64,000 bases of DNA, taken from contig CANTFG010000283.1 of NCBI GenBank assembly GCA_947652605.1, positions 62,001 through 126,000 of the forward strand, in the 5' to 3' direction. The notes under the pieces are model-generated. The model was given only the letters and a program-made list of their open reading frames with translations, did not search any database and was not told the origin of the DNA. The stretch is from Elmis aenea (taxonomy: Eukaryota; Arthropoda; Insecta; Coleoptera; Elmidae). Position numbers and translations under genes: made by a program. Below are positions 36,901 through 50,648 of this stretch, in pieces (the first letter of the stretch is position 1; each line of letters starts with the position of its first letter).

Positions 36901-38055
36901 TTTCGAGAAAAAAATTCAAAATTTTCAAAATTTTTACTTTTTTGAATAACTTTGTAAATTAAATTTCAAACTAGTTGAAACAAACGGCATTATACTAAGA
37001 AAATTAAACTCTATAACATGCTAAAATTTGAACAAAATGTAACGAGCCGTTTTCGAAAAAAAATTTCAAAATTTTTAATTTTTTGAATAACTTTGTAAAT
37101 TAAATTTCAAACTAGTTGAAACAAACGGCATTATACTAAGAAAATAAAACTCTATAACATACTAAAATTTGAACAAAATCGTATGAGCCGTTTTCGAGAA
37201 AAAAATTCAAAATTTTCAAAATTTTTACTTTTTTGAATAACTTTGTAAATTAAATTTCAAACTAGTTGAAACAAACGGCATTATACTAAGAAAATAAAAC
37301 TCTATAACATACTAAAATTTGAACAAAATCGTATGAGCCGTTTTCGAGAAAAAAATTCAAAATTTTCAAAATTTTTACTTTTTTGAATAACTTTGTAAAT
37401 TAAATTTCAAACTAGTTGAAACAAACGGCATTATACTAAGAAAATAAAACTCTATAACATACTAAAATTTGAACAAAATCGTATGAGCCGTTTTCGAGAA
37501 AAAAAATTCAAAATTTTCAAAATTTTTAATTTTTTGAATAACTTTGTAAATTAAATTTCAAACTAGTTGAAACAGACGGCATTATACTAAGAAAATAAAA
37601 CTTTATAATATACTAAAATTTGAACAAAATCGTATGAGCCGTTTTCGAGAAAAAAATTCAAAATTTTCAAAATTTTTACTTTTTTGAATAACTTTGTAAA
37701 TTAAATTTCAAACTAGTTGAAACAAACGGCATTATACTAAGAAAATAAAACTCTATAACATACTAAAATTTGAACAAAATCGTATGAGCCGTTTTCGAGA
37801 AAAAAATTCAAAATTTTCAAAATTTTTACATTTTTGAATAACTTTGTAAATTAAATTTCAAACTAGTTGAAACAAACGGCATTATACTAAGAAAATAAAA
37901 CTCTATAACATACTAAAATTTGAACAAAATCGTATGAGCCGTTTTCGAGAAAAAAATTCAAAACTTTCAAAATTTTTACTTTTTTGAATAACTTTGTAAA
38001 TTAAATTTCAAACTAGTTGAAACAAACGGCATTATACTAAGAAAATTAAACTCTA
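33908..38055 (+). repeat. Duplication with 2,224-bp period
   Basis: B4, G, A, H, I, A, B2, A, A, D, E, A, A at 33908-35831 recurs at 36132-38055, with two extra A monomers between. H has G67 in both copies. I is TTATAAC in the first and TTGAAAC in the second. Confidence 0.89.
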
Positions 38056-39547
38056 TAACATGCTAAAATTTGAACAAAATGTAACGAGCCGTTTTCGAAA
38101 AAAAAATTCAAAATTTTTAATTTTTTGAATAACTTTGTAAATTAAATTTCAAACTAGTTGAAACAAACGGCATTATACTAAGAAAATAAAACTCTATAAC
38201 ATACTAAAATTTGAACAAAATCGTATGAGCCGTTTTCGAGAAAAAAATTCAAAATTTTCAAAATTTTTACTTTTTTGAATAACTTTGTAAATTAAATTTC
38301 AAACTAGTTGAAACAAACGGCATTATACTAAGAAAATTAAACTCTATAACATGCTAAAATTTGAACAAAATGTAACGAGCCGTTTTCGAAAAAAAATTTC
38401 AAAGTTTTCAAAATTTTTAATTTTTTGAATAACTTTGTAAATTAAATTTCAAACTAGTTGAAACAAACGGCATTATACTAAGAAAATAAAACTCTACAAC
38501 ATACTAAAATTTGAACAAAATCGTATGAGCCGTTTTCGAGAAAAAAATTCAAAATTTTCAAAATTTTTACTTTTTTGAATAACTTTGTAAATTAAATTTC
38601 AAACTAGTTGAAACAAACGGCATTATACTAAGAAAATTAAACTCTATAACATGCTAAAATTTGAACAAAATGTAACGAGCCGTTTTCGAAAAAAAATTTC
38701 AAAGTTTTCAAAATTTTTAATTTTTTGAATAACTTTGTAAATTAAATTTCAAACTAGTTGAAACAAACGGCATTATACTAAGAAAATAAAACTCTACAAC
38801 ATACTAAAATTTGAACAAAATCGTATGAGCCGTTTTCGAGAAAAAAATTCAAAATTTTCAAAATTTTTACTTTTTTGAATAACTTTGTAAATTAAATTTC
38901 AAACTAGTTGAAACAAACGGCATTATACTAAGAAAATTAAACTCTATAACATGCTAAAATTTGAACAAAATGTAACGAGCCGTTTTCGAAAAAAAATTTC
39001 AAAATTTTCAAAATTTTTAATTTTTTGAATAACTTTGTAAATTAAATTTCAAACTAGTTGAAACAAACGGCATTATACTAAGAAAATAAAACTCTATAAC
39101 ATACTAAAATTTGAACAAAATCGTATGAGCCGTTTTCGAGAAAAAAATTCAAAATTTTCAAAATTTTTACTTTTTTGAATAACTTTGTAAATTAAATTTC
39201 AAACTAGTTGAAACAAACGGCATTATACTAAGAAAATAAAACTCTATAACATACTAAAATTTGAACAAAATCGTATGAGCCGTTTTCGAGAAAAAAAATT
39301 CAAAATTTTCAAAATTTTTAATTTTTTGAATAACTTTGTAAATTAAATTTCAAACTAGTTGAAACAAACGGCATTATACTAAGAAAATAAAACTTTATAA
39401 TATACTAAAATTTGAACAAAATCGTATGAGCCGTTTTCGAGAAAAAAATTCAAAATTTTCAAAATTTTTACTTTTTTGAATAACTTTGTAAATTAAATTT
39501 CAAACTAGTTGAAACAGACGGCATTATACTAAGAAAATAAAACTTTA
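38056..39547 (+). repeat. 1,492-bp ten-monomer block, copy 4
   Basis: Same ten monomers as copies 1-3, 7,422 bp from copy 3. It lacks the AAATTGC change. Its E (39398) has G120 and is followed by a second E (39548), as in copy 3. Confidence 0.92.
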
Positions 39548-41029
39548 TAATATACTAAAATTTGAACAAAATCGTATGAGCCGTTTTCGAGAAAAAAATT
39601 CAAAATTTTCAAAATTTTTACTTTTTTGAATAACTTTGTAAATTAAATTTCAAACTAGTTGAAACAAACGGCATTATACTAAGAAAATAAAACTCTATAA
39701 CATACTAAAATTTGAACAAAATCGTATGAGCCGTTTTCGAGAAAAAAATTCAAAATTTTCAAAATTTTTACTTTTTTGAATAACTTTGTAAATTAAATTT
39801 CAAACTAGTTGAAACAAACGGCATTATACTAAGAAAATAAAACTCTATAACATACTAAAATTTGAACAAAATCGTATGAGCCGTTTTCGAGAAAAAAATT
39901 CAAAATTTTCAAAATTTTTACTTTTTTGAATAACTTTGTAAATTAAATTTCAAACTAGTTGAAACAAACGGCATTATACTAAGAAAATAAAACTCTATAA
40001 CATACTAAAATTTGAACAAAATCGTATGAGCCGTTTTCGAGAAAAAAATTCAAAATTTTCAAAATTTTTACTTTTTTGAATAACTTTGTAAATTAAATTT
40101 CAAACTAGTTGAAACAAACGGCATTATACTAAGAAAATTAAACTCTATAACATGCTAAAATTTGAACAAAATGTAACGAGCCGTTTTCGAAAAAAAAATT
40201 CAAAATTTTTAATTTTTTGAATAACTTTGTAAATTAAATTTCAAACTAGTTGAAACAAACGGCATTATACTAAGAAAATTAAACTCTATAACATGCTAAA
40301 ATTTGAACAAAATGTAACAAGCCGTTTTCGAAAAAAAAATTCAAAATTTTTAATTTTTTGAATAACTTTGTAAATTAAATTTCAAACTAGTTGAAACAAA
40401 CGGCATTATACTAAGAAAATAAAACTCTATAACATACTAAAATTTGAACAAAATCGTATGAGCCGTTTTCGAGAAAAAAATTCAAAATTTTCAAAATTTT
40501 TACTTTTTTGAATAACTTTGTAAATTAAATTTCAAACTAGTTGAAACAAACGGCATTATACTAAGAAAATAAAACTCTATAACATACTAAAATTTGAACA
40601 AAATCGTATGAGCCGTTTTCGAGAAAAAAATTCAAAAATTTCAAAATTTTTACTTTTTTGAATAACTTTGCAAATTAAATTTCAAACTAGTTGAAACAAA
40701 CGGCATTATACTAAGAAAATTAAACTCTATAACATGCTAAAATTTGAACAAAATGTAACAAGCCGTTTTCGAAAAAAAAATTCAAAAATTTCAAAATTTT
40801 TACTTTTTTGAATAACTTTGTAAATTAAATTTCAAACTAGTTGAAACAAACGGCATTATACTAAGAAAATAAAACTCTATAACATACTAAAATTTGAACA
40901 AAATCGTATGAGCCGTTTTCGAGAAAAAAATTCAAAATTTTCAAAATTTTTACTTTTTTGAATAACTTTGTAAATTAAATTTCAAACTAGTTGAAACAAA
41001 CGGCATTATACTAAGAAAATTAAACTCTA
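38056..41029 (+). repeat. Large 20-monomer duplication, right copy (2,974 bp)
   Basis: Same order as 30634-33607, offset 7,422 bp. It ends where an F (41030) replaces the A at 33608. Confidence 0.9.
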
Positions 41030-43265
41030 TAACATGCTAAAATTTGAACAAAATGTAACGAGCCGTTTTCGAAAAAAAATTTCAAAGTTTTCAAAATTTT
41101 TAATTTTTTGAATAACTTTGTAAATTAAATTTCAAACTAGTTGAAACAAACGGCATTATACTAAGAAAATAAAACTCTATAACATACTAAAATTTGAACA
41201 AAATCGTATGAGCCGTTTTCGAGAAAAAAAATTCAAAATTTTCAAAATTTTTAATTTTTTGAATAACTTTGTAAATTAAATTTCAAACTAGTTGAAACAA
41301 ACGGCATTATACTAAGAAAATAAAACTTTATAATATACTAAAATTTGAACAAAATCGTATGAGCCGTTTTCGAGAAAAAAATTCAAAATTTTCAAAATTT
41401 TTACTTTTTTGAATAACTTTGTAAATTAAATTTCAAACTAGTTGAAACAAACGGCATTATACTAAGAAAATTAAACTCTATAACATGCTAAAATTTGAAC
41501 AAAATGTAACGAGCCGTTTTCGAAAAAAAAATTCAAAGTTTTCAAAATTTTTAATTTTTTGAATAACTTTGTAAATTAAATTTCAAACTAGTTGAAACAA
41601 ACGGCATTATACTAAGAAAATAAAACTCTATAACATACTAAAATTTGAACAAAATCGTATGAGCCGTTTTCGAGAAAAAAAATTCAAAATTTTCAAAATT
41701 TTTAATTTTTTGAATAACTTTGTAAATTAAATTTCAAACTAGTTGAAACAAACGGCATTATACTAAGAAAATAAAACTTTATAATATACTAAAATTTGAA
41801 CAAAATCGTATGAGCCGTTTTCGAGAAAAAAATTCAAAATTTTCAAAATTTTTACTTTTTTGAATAACTTTGTAAATTAAATTTCAAACTAGTTGAAACA
41901 AACGGCATTATACTAAGAAAATTAAACTCTATAACATGCTAAAATTTGAACAAAATGTAACGAGCCGTTTTCGAAAAAAAAATTCAAAATTTTTAATTTT
42001 TTGAATAACTTTGTAAATTAAATTTCAAACTAGTTGAAACAAACGGCATTATACTAAGAAAATAAAACTCTATAACATACTAAAATTTGAACAAAATCGT
42101 ATGAGCCGTTTTCGAGAAAAAAATTCAAAATTTTCAAAATTTTTACTTTTTTGAATAACTTTGTAAATTAAATTTCAAACTAGTTGAAACAAACGGCATT
42201 ATACTAAGAAAATTAAACTCTATAACATGCTAAAATTTGAACAAAATGTAACGAGCCGTTTTCGAAAAAAAATTTCAAAGTTTTCAAAATTTTTAATTTT
42301 TTGAATAACTTTGTAAATTAAATTTCAAACTAGTTGAAACAAACGGCATTATACTAAGAAAATAAAACTCTATAACATACTAAAATTTGAACAAAATCGT
42401 ATGAGCCGTTTTCGAGAAAAAAATTCAAAATTTTCAAAATTTTTACTTTTTTGAATAACTTTGTAAATTAAATTTCAAACTAGTTGAAACAAACGGCATT
42501 ATACTAAGAAAATAAAACTCTATAACATACTAAAATTTGAACAAAATCGTATGAGCCGTTTTCGAGAAAAAAAATTCAAAATTTTCAAAATTTTTAATTT
42601 TTTGAATAACTTTGTAAATTAAATTTCAAACTAGTTGAAACAAACGGCATTATACTAAGAAAATAAAACTTTATAATATACTAAAATTTGAACAAAATCG
42701 TATGAGCCGTTTTCGAGAAAAAAATTCAAAATTTTCAAAATTTTTACTTTTTTGAATAACTTTGTAAATTAAATTTCAAACTAGTTGAAACAAACGGCAT
42801 TATACTAAGAAAATTAAACTCTATAACATGCTAAAATTTGAACAAAATGTAACGAGCCGTTTTCGAAAAAAAAATTCAAAATTTTTAATTTTTTGAATAA
42901 CTTTGTAAATTAAATTTCAAACTAGTTGAAACAAACGGCATTATACTAAGAAAATAAAACTCTATAACATACTAAAATTTGAACAAAATCGTATGAGCCG
43001 TTTTCGAGAAAAAAAATTCAAAATTTTCAAAATTTTTAATTTTTTGAATAACTTTGTAAATTAAATTTCAAACTAGTTGAAACAGACGGCATTATACTAA
43101 GAAAATAAAACTTTATAATATACTAAAATTTGAACAAAATCGTATGAGCCGTTTTCGAGAAAAAAATTCAAAATTTTCAAAATTTTTACTTTTTTGAATA
43201 ACTTTGTAAATTAAATTTCAAACTAGTTGAAACAAACGGCATTATACTAAGAAAATAAAACTCTA
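41030..43265 (+). repeat. Scrambled F/D/E segment
   Basis: Order: F, D, E, F (A51 form), D, E, B4, A, F, A, D, E, B4, D, E. The elements of the 1,492-bp block appear in shortened combinations, and the F monomers are not followed by the C1-type A. This looks like the worn edge of the D/E/F zone, shaped by repeated deletions. Confidence 0.85.
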
Positions 43266-44906
43266 TAACATACTAAAATTTGAACAAAATCGTATGAGCC
43301 GTTTTCGAGAAAAAAATTCAAAAATTTCAAAATTTTTACTTTTTTGAATAACTTTGCAAATTAAATTTCAAACTAGTTGAAACAAACGGCATTATACTAA
43401 GAAAATTAAACTCTATAACATGCTAAAATTTGAACAAAATGTAACAAGCCGTTTTCGAAAAAAAAATTCAAAAATTTCAAAATTTTTACTTTTTTGAATA
43501 ACTTTGTAAATTAAATTTCAAACTAGTTGAAACAAACGGCATTATACTAAGAAAATTAAACTCTATAACATACTAAAATTTGAACAAAATCGTATGAGCC
43601 GTTTTCGAGAAAAAAATTCAAAATTTTCAAAACTTTTACTTTTTTGAATAACTTTGTAAATTAAATTTCAAACTAGTTGAAACAAACGGCATTATACTAA
43701 GAAAATTAAACTCTATAACATGCTAAAATTTGAACAAAATGTAACGAGCCGTTTTCGAAAAAAAATTTCAAAATTTTAAAAATTTTTAATTTTTTGAATA
43801 ACTTTGTAAATTAAATTTCAAACTAGTTGAAACAAACGGCATTATACTAAGAAAATAAAACTCTATAACATACTAAAATTTGAACAAAATCGTATGAGCC
43901 GTTTTCGAGAAAAAAATTCAAAATTTTCAAAATTTTTACTTTTTTGAATAACTTTGTAAATTAAATTTCAAACTAGTTGAAACAAACGGCATTATACTAA
44001 GAAAATTAAACTCTATAACATGCTAAAATTTGAACAAAATGTAACAAGCCGTTTTCGAAAAAAAAATTCAAAATTTTTAATTTTTTGAATAACTTTGTAA
44101 ATTAAATTTCAAACTAGTTGAAACAAACGGCATTATACTAAGAAAATAAAACTCTATAACATACTAAAATTTGAACAAAATCGTATGAGCCGTTTTCGAG
44201 AAAAAAATTCAAAATTTTCAAAATTTTTACTTTTTTGAATAACTTTGTAAATTAAATTTCAAACTAGTTGAAACAAACGGCATTATACTAAGAAAATAAA
44301 ACTCTATAACATACTAAAATTTGAACAAAATCGTATGAGCCGTTTTCGAGAAAAAAATTCAAAAATTTCAAAATTTTTACTTTTTTGAATAACTTTGCAA
44401 ATTAAATTTCAAACTAGTTGAAACAAACGGCATTATACTAAGAAAATTAAACTCTATAACATGCTAAAATTTGAACAAAATGTAACAAGCCGTTTTCGAA
44501 AAAAAAATTCAAAAATTTCAAAATTTTTACTTTTTTGAATAACTTTGTAAATTAAATTTCAAACTAGTTGAAACAAACGGCATTATACTAAGAAAATAAA
44601 ACTCTATAACATACTAAAATTTGAACAAAATCGTATGAGCCGTTTTCGAGAAAAAAATTCAAAATTTTCAAAACTTTTACTTTTTTGAATAACTTTGTAA
44701 ATTAAATTTCAAACTAGTTGAAACAAACGGCATTATACTAAGAAAATTAAACTCTATAACATGCTAAAATTTGAACAAAATGTAACGAGCCGTTTTCGAA
44801 AAAAAATTTCAAAATTTTAAAAATTTTTAATTTTTTGAATAACTTTGTAAATTAAATTTCAAACTAGTTGAAACAAACGGCATTATACTAAGAAAATAAA
44901 ACTCTA
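43266..44906 (+). repeat. 1,041-bp H-I-A2-B1-A-G-A heptamer and partial second copy
   Basis: H, I, A2, B1, A, G, A (43266-44306) is followed by H, I, A2, B1 (44307-44906). The first I ends with T142 although an A2 follows, so its junction is mixed. The pair bridges the end of zone 2 and the start of zone 3. Confidence 0.87.
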
Positions 44907-45056
44907 TAACATACTAAAATTTGAACAAAATCGTATGAGCCGTTTTCGAGAAAAAAATTCAAAATTTTCAAAATTTTTACTTTTTTGAATAACTTTGTAA
45001 ATTAAATTTCAAACTAGTTGAAACAAACGGCATTATACTAAGAAAATTAAACTCTA

Positions 45057-46220
45057 TAACATGCTAAAATTTGAACAAAATGTAACGAGCCGTTTTCGAA
45101 AAAAAATTTCAAAATTTTTAATTTTTTGAATAACTTTGTAAATTAAATTTCAAACTAGTTGAAACAAACGGCATTATACTAAGAAAATAAAACTCTATAA
45201 CATACTAAAATTTGAACAAAATCGTATGAGCCGTTTTCGAGAAAAAAATTCAAAATTTTCAAAACTTTTACTTTTTTGAATAACTTTGTAAATTAAATTT
45301 CAAACTAGTTGAAACAAACGGCATTATACTAAGAAAATTAAACTCTATAACATGCTAAAATTTGAACAAAATGTAACGAGCCGTTTTCGAAAAAAAATTT
45401 CAAAATTTTTAATTTTTTGAATAACTTTGTAAATTAAATTTCAAACTAGTTGAAACAAACGGCATTATACTAAGAAAATAAAACTCTATAACATACTAAA
45501 ATTTGAACAAAATCGTATGAGCCGTTTTCGAGAAAAAAATTCAAAATTTTCAAAACTTTTACTTTTTTGAATAACTTTGTAAATTAAATTTCAAACTAGT
45601 TGAAACAAACGGCATTATACTAAGAAAATTAAACTCTATAACATGCTAAAATTTGAACAAAATGTAACGAGCCGTTTTCGAAAAAAAATTTCAAAATTTT
45701 TAATTTTTTGAATAACTTTGTAAATTAAATTTCAAACTAGTTGAAACAAACGGCATTATACTAAGAAAATAAAACTCTATAACATACTAAAATTTGAACA
45801 AAATCGTATGAGCCGTTTTCGAGAAAAAAATTCAAAATTTTCAAAACTTTTACTTTTTTGAATAACTTTGTAAATTAAATTTCAAACTAGTTGAAACAAA
45901 CGGCATTATACTAAGAAAATTAAACTCTATAACATGCTAAAATTTGAACAAAATGTAACGAGCCGTTTTCGAAAAAAAATTTCAAAATTTTTAATTTTTT
46001 GAATAACTTTGTAAATTAAATTTCAAACTAGTTGAAACAAACGGCATTATACTAAGAAAATAAAACTCTATAACATACTAAAATTTGAACAAAATCGTAT
46101 GAGCCGTTTTCGAGAAAAAAATTCAAAATTTTCAAAACTTTTACTTTTTTGAATAACTTTGTAAATTAAATTTCAAACTAGTTGAAACAAACGGCATTAT
46201 ACTAAGAAAATTAAACTCTA
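45057..46220 (+). repeat. Four B2-A2 dimers of 291 bp
   Basis: B2 starts at 45057, 45348, 45639 and 45930, each followed by A2. The period is exactly 291 bp (141 + 150). Confidence 0.94.
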
Positions 46221-46520
46221 TAACATGCTAAAATTTGAACAAAATGTAACGAGCCGTTTTCGAAAAAAAATTTCAAAATTTTAAAAATTTTTAATTTTTT
46301 GAATAACTTTGTAAATTAAATTTCAAACTAGTTGAAACAAACGGCATTATACTAAGAAAATAAAACTCTATAACATACTAAAATTTGAACAAAATCGTAT
46401 GAGCCGTTTTCGAGAAAAAAATTCAAAATTTTCAAAATTTTTACTTTTTTGAATAACTTTGTAAATTAAATTTCAAACTAGTTGAAACAAACGGCATTAT
46501 ACTAAGAAAATTAAACTCTA

Positions 46521-47393
46521 TAACATGCTAAAATTTGAACAAAATGTAACGAGCCGTTTTCGAAAAAAAATTTCAAAATTTTTAATTTTTTGAATAACTT
46601 TGTAAATTAAATTTCAAACTAGTTGAAACAAACGGCATTATACTAAGAAAATAAAACTCTATAACATACTAAAATTTGAACAAAATCGTATGAGCCGTTT
46701 TCGAGAAAAAAATTCAAAATTTTCAAAACTTTTACTTTTTTGAATAACTTTGTAAATTAAATTTCAAACTAGTTGAAACAAACGGCATTATACTAAGAAA
46801 ATTAAACTCTATAACATGCTAAAATTTGAACAAAATGTAACGAGCCGTTTTCGAAAAAAAATTTCAAAATTTTTAATTTTTTGAATAACTTTGTAAATTA
46901 AATTTCAAACTAGTTGAAACAAACGGCATTATACTAAGAAAATAAAACTCTATAACATACTAAAATTTGAACAAAATCGTATGAGCCGTTTTCGAGAAAA
47001 AAATTCAAAATTTTCAAAACTTTTACTTTTTTGAATAACTTTGTAAATTAAATTTCAAACTAGTTGAAACAAACGGCATTATACTAAGAAAATTAAACTC
47101 TATAACATGCTAAAATTTGAACAAAATGTAACGAGCCGTTTTCGAAAAAAAATTTCAAAATTTTTAATTTTTTGAATAACTTTGTAAATTAAATTTCAAA
47201 CTAGTTGAAACAAACGGCATTATACTAAGAAAATAAAACTCTATAACATACTAAAATTTGAACAAAATCGTATGAGCCGTTTTCGAGAAAAAAATTCAAA
47301 ATTTTCAAAACTTTTACTTTTTTGAATAACTTTGTAAATTAAATTTCAAACTAGTTGAAACAAACGGCATTATACTAAGAAAATTAAACTCTA
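46521..47393 (+). repeat. Three B2-A2 dimers of 291 bp
   Basis: B2 starts at 46521, 46812 and 47103. The run follows B1-A and is ended by B1 at 47394. A B2-A2 then B2-A stretch also occurs at 48735-49316. Confidence 0.93.
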
Positions 47394-50300
47394 TAACATG
47401 CTAAAATTTGAACAAAATGTAACGAGCCGTTTTCGAAAAAAAATTTCAAAATTTTAAAAATTTTTAATTTTTTGAATAACTTTGTAAATTAAATTTCAAA
47501 CTAGTTGAAACAAACGGCATTATACTAAGAAAATAAAACTCTATAACATACTAAAATTTGAACAAAATCGTATGAGCCGTTTTCGAGAAAAAAATTCAAA
47601 ATTTTCAAAATTTTTACTTTTTTGAATAACTTTGTAAATTAAATTTCAAACTAGTTGAAACAAACGGCATTATACTAAGAAAATTAAACTCTATAACATG
47701 CTAAAATTTGAACAAAATGTAACAAGCCGTTTTCGAAAAAAAAATTCAAAATTTTTAATTTTTTGAATAACTTTGTAAATTAAATTTCAAACTAGTTGAA
47801 ACAAACGGCATTATACTAAGAAAATAAAACTCTATAACATACTAAAATTTGAACAAAATCGTATGAGCCGTTTTCGAGAAAAAAATTCAAAATTTTCAAA
47901 ATTTTTACTTTTTTGAATAACTTTGTAAATTAAATTTCAAACTAGTTGAAACAAACGGCATTATACTAAGAAAATAAAACTCTATAACATACTAAAATTT
48001 GAACAAAATCGTATGAGCCGTTTTCGAGAAAAAAATTCAAAAATTTCAAAATTTTTACTTTTTTGAATAACTTTGCAAATTAAATTTCAAACTAGTTGAA
48101 ACAAACGGCATTATACTAAGAAAATTAAACTCTATAACATGCTAAAATTTGAACAAAATGTAACAAGCCGTTTTCGAAAAAAAAATTCAAAAATTTCAAA
48201 ATTTTTACTTTTTTGAATAACTTTGTAAATTAAATTTCAAACTAGTTGAAACAAACGGCATTATACTAAGAAAATAAAACTCTATAACATACTAAAATTT
48301 GAACAAAATCGTATGAGCCGTTTTCGAGAAAAAAATTCAAAATTTTCAAAACTTTTACTTTTTTGAATAACTTTGTAAATTAAATTTCAAACTAGTTGAA
48401 ACAAACGGCATTATACTAAGAAAATTAAACTCTATAACATGCTAAAATTTGAACAAAATGTAACGAGCCGTTTTCGAAAAAAAATTTCAAAATTTTAAAA
48501 ATTTTTAATTTTTTGAATAACTTTGTAAATTAAATTTCAAACTAGTTGAAACAAACGGCATTATACTAAGAAAATAAAACTCTATAACATACTAAAATTT
48601 GAACAAAATCGTATGAGCCGTTTTCGAGAAAAAAATTCAAAATTTTCAAAATTTTTACTTTTTTGAATAACTTTGTAAATTAAATTTCAAACTAGTTGAA
48701 ACAAACGGCATTATACTAAGAAAATTAAACTCTATAACATGCTAAAATTTGAACAAAATGTAACGAGCCGTTTTCGAAAAAAAATTTCAAAATTTTTAAT
48801 TTTTTGAATAACTTTGTAAATTAAATTTCAAACTAGTTGAAACAAACGGCATTATACTAAGAAAATAAAACTCTATAACATACTAAAATTTGAACAAAAT
48901 CGTATGAGCCGTTTTCGAGAAAAAAATTCAAAATTTTCAAAACTTTTACTTTTTTGAATAACTTTGTAAATTAAATTTCAAACTAGTTGAAACAAACGGC
49001 ATTATACTAAGAAAATTAAACTCTATAACATGCTAAAATTTGAACAAAATGTAACGAGCCGTTTTCGAAAAAAAATTTCAAAATTTTTAATTTTTTGAAT
49101 AACTTTGTAAATTAAATTTCAAACTAGTTGAAACAAACGGCATTATACTAAGAAAATAAAACTCTATAACATACTAAAATTTGAACAAAATCGTATGAGC
49201 CGTTTTCGAGAAAAAAATTCAAAATTTTCAAAATTTTTACTTTTTTGAATAACTTTGTAAATTAAATTTCAAACTAGTTGAAACAAACGGCATTATACTA
49301 AGAAAATTAAACTCTATAACATGCTAAAATTTGAACAAAATGTAACAAGCCGTTTTCGAAAAAAAAATTCAAAATTTTTAATTTTTTGAATAACTTTGTA
49401 AATTAAATTTCAAACTAGTTGAAACAAACGGCATTATACTAAGAAAATAAAACTCTATAACATACTAAAATTTGAACAAAATCGTATGAGCCGTTTTCGA
49501 GAAAAAAATTCAAAATTTTCAAAATTTTTACTTTTTTGAATAACTTTGTAAATTAAATTTCAAACTAGTTGAAACAAACGGCATTATACTAAGAAAATTA
49601 AACTCTATAACATGCTAAAATTTGAACAAAATGTAACAAGCCGTTTTCGAAAAAAAAATTCAAAATTTTTAATTTTTTGAATAACTTTGTAAATTAAATT
49701 TCAAACTAGTTGAAACAAACGGCATTATACTAAGAAAATAAAACTCTATAACATACTAAAATTTGAACAAAATCGTATGAGCCGTTTTCGAGAAAAAAAT
49801 TCAAAATTTTCAAAATTTTTACTTTTTTGAATAACTTTGTAAATTAAATTTCAAACTAGTTGAAACAAACGGCATTATACTAAGAAAATAAAACTCTATA
49901 ACATACTAAAATTTGAACAAAATCGTATGAGCCGTTTTCGAGAAAAAAATTCAAAAATTTCAAAATTTTTACTTTTTTGAATAACTTTGCAAATTAAATT
50001 TCAAACTAGTTGAAACAAACGGCATTATACTAAGAAAATTAAACTCTATAACATGCTAAAATTTGAACAAAATGTAACAAGCCGTTTTCGAAAAAAAAAT
50101 TCAAAAATTTCAAAATTTTTACTTTTTTGAATAACTTTGTAAATTAAATTTCAAACTAGTTGAAACAAACGGCATTATACTAAGAAAATAAAACTCTATA
50201 ACATACTAAAATTTGAACAAAATCGTATGAGCCGTTTTCGAGAAAAAAATTCAAAATTTTCAAAACTTTTACTTTTTTGAATAACTTTGTAAATTAAATT

Positions 50301-50648
50301 TCAAACTAGTTGAAACAAACGGCATTATACTAAGAAAATTAAACTCTATACCATGCTAAAATTTGAACAAAATGTAACGAGCCGTTTTCGAAAAAAAATT
50401 TCAAAATTTTAAAAATTTTTAATTTTTTGAATAACTTTGTAAATTAAATTTCAAACTAGTTGAAACAAACGGCATTATACTAAGAAAATAAAACTCTATA
50501 ACATACTAAAATTTGAACAAAATCGTATGAGCCGTTTTCGAGAAAAAAATTCAAAATTTTCAAAATTTTTACTTTTTTGAATAACTTTGTAAATTAAATT
50601 TCAAACTAGTTGAAACAAACGGCATTATACTAAGAAAATTAAACTCTA

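Larger units (their letters stand above)
19170..43565. repeat. Zone 2: D/E, F, G and H/I monomer zone
   Basis: Contains 164 monomers. This zone introduces the D-E pair (D at 20209, 21101, 23334, 26458, 28250, 30183, 31825, 35231, 37455, 39247, 41180, 41631, 42523 and 42965), the F types (from 27350), G (from 32867) and the H-I pair (from 33158). A3 is absent. B3 occurs only at 21702, 22893 and 23935. Long plain-A runs occur, for example 21993-22742. Several nested duplications of 1.2 to 2.2 kb plus a 7,422-bp one are visible. The zone ends where D/E stop and A2/B1 monomers resume at 43566. Confidence 0.88.

Noticed and set aside
37820..37836. Perfect yeast ARS consensus created by the private change at 37830
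   Set aside because: A one-base change in an AT-rich repeat makes this match by chance, other monomers match 10 of 11, and the consensus applies to budding yeast only.
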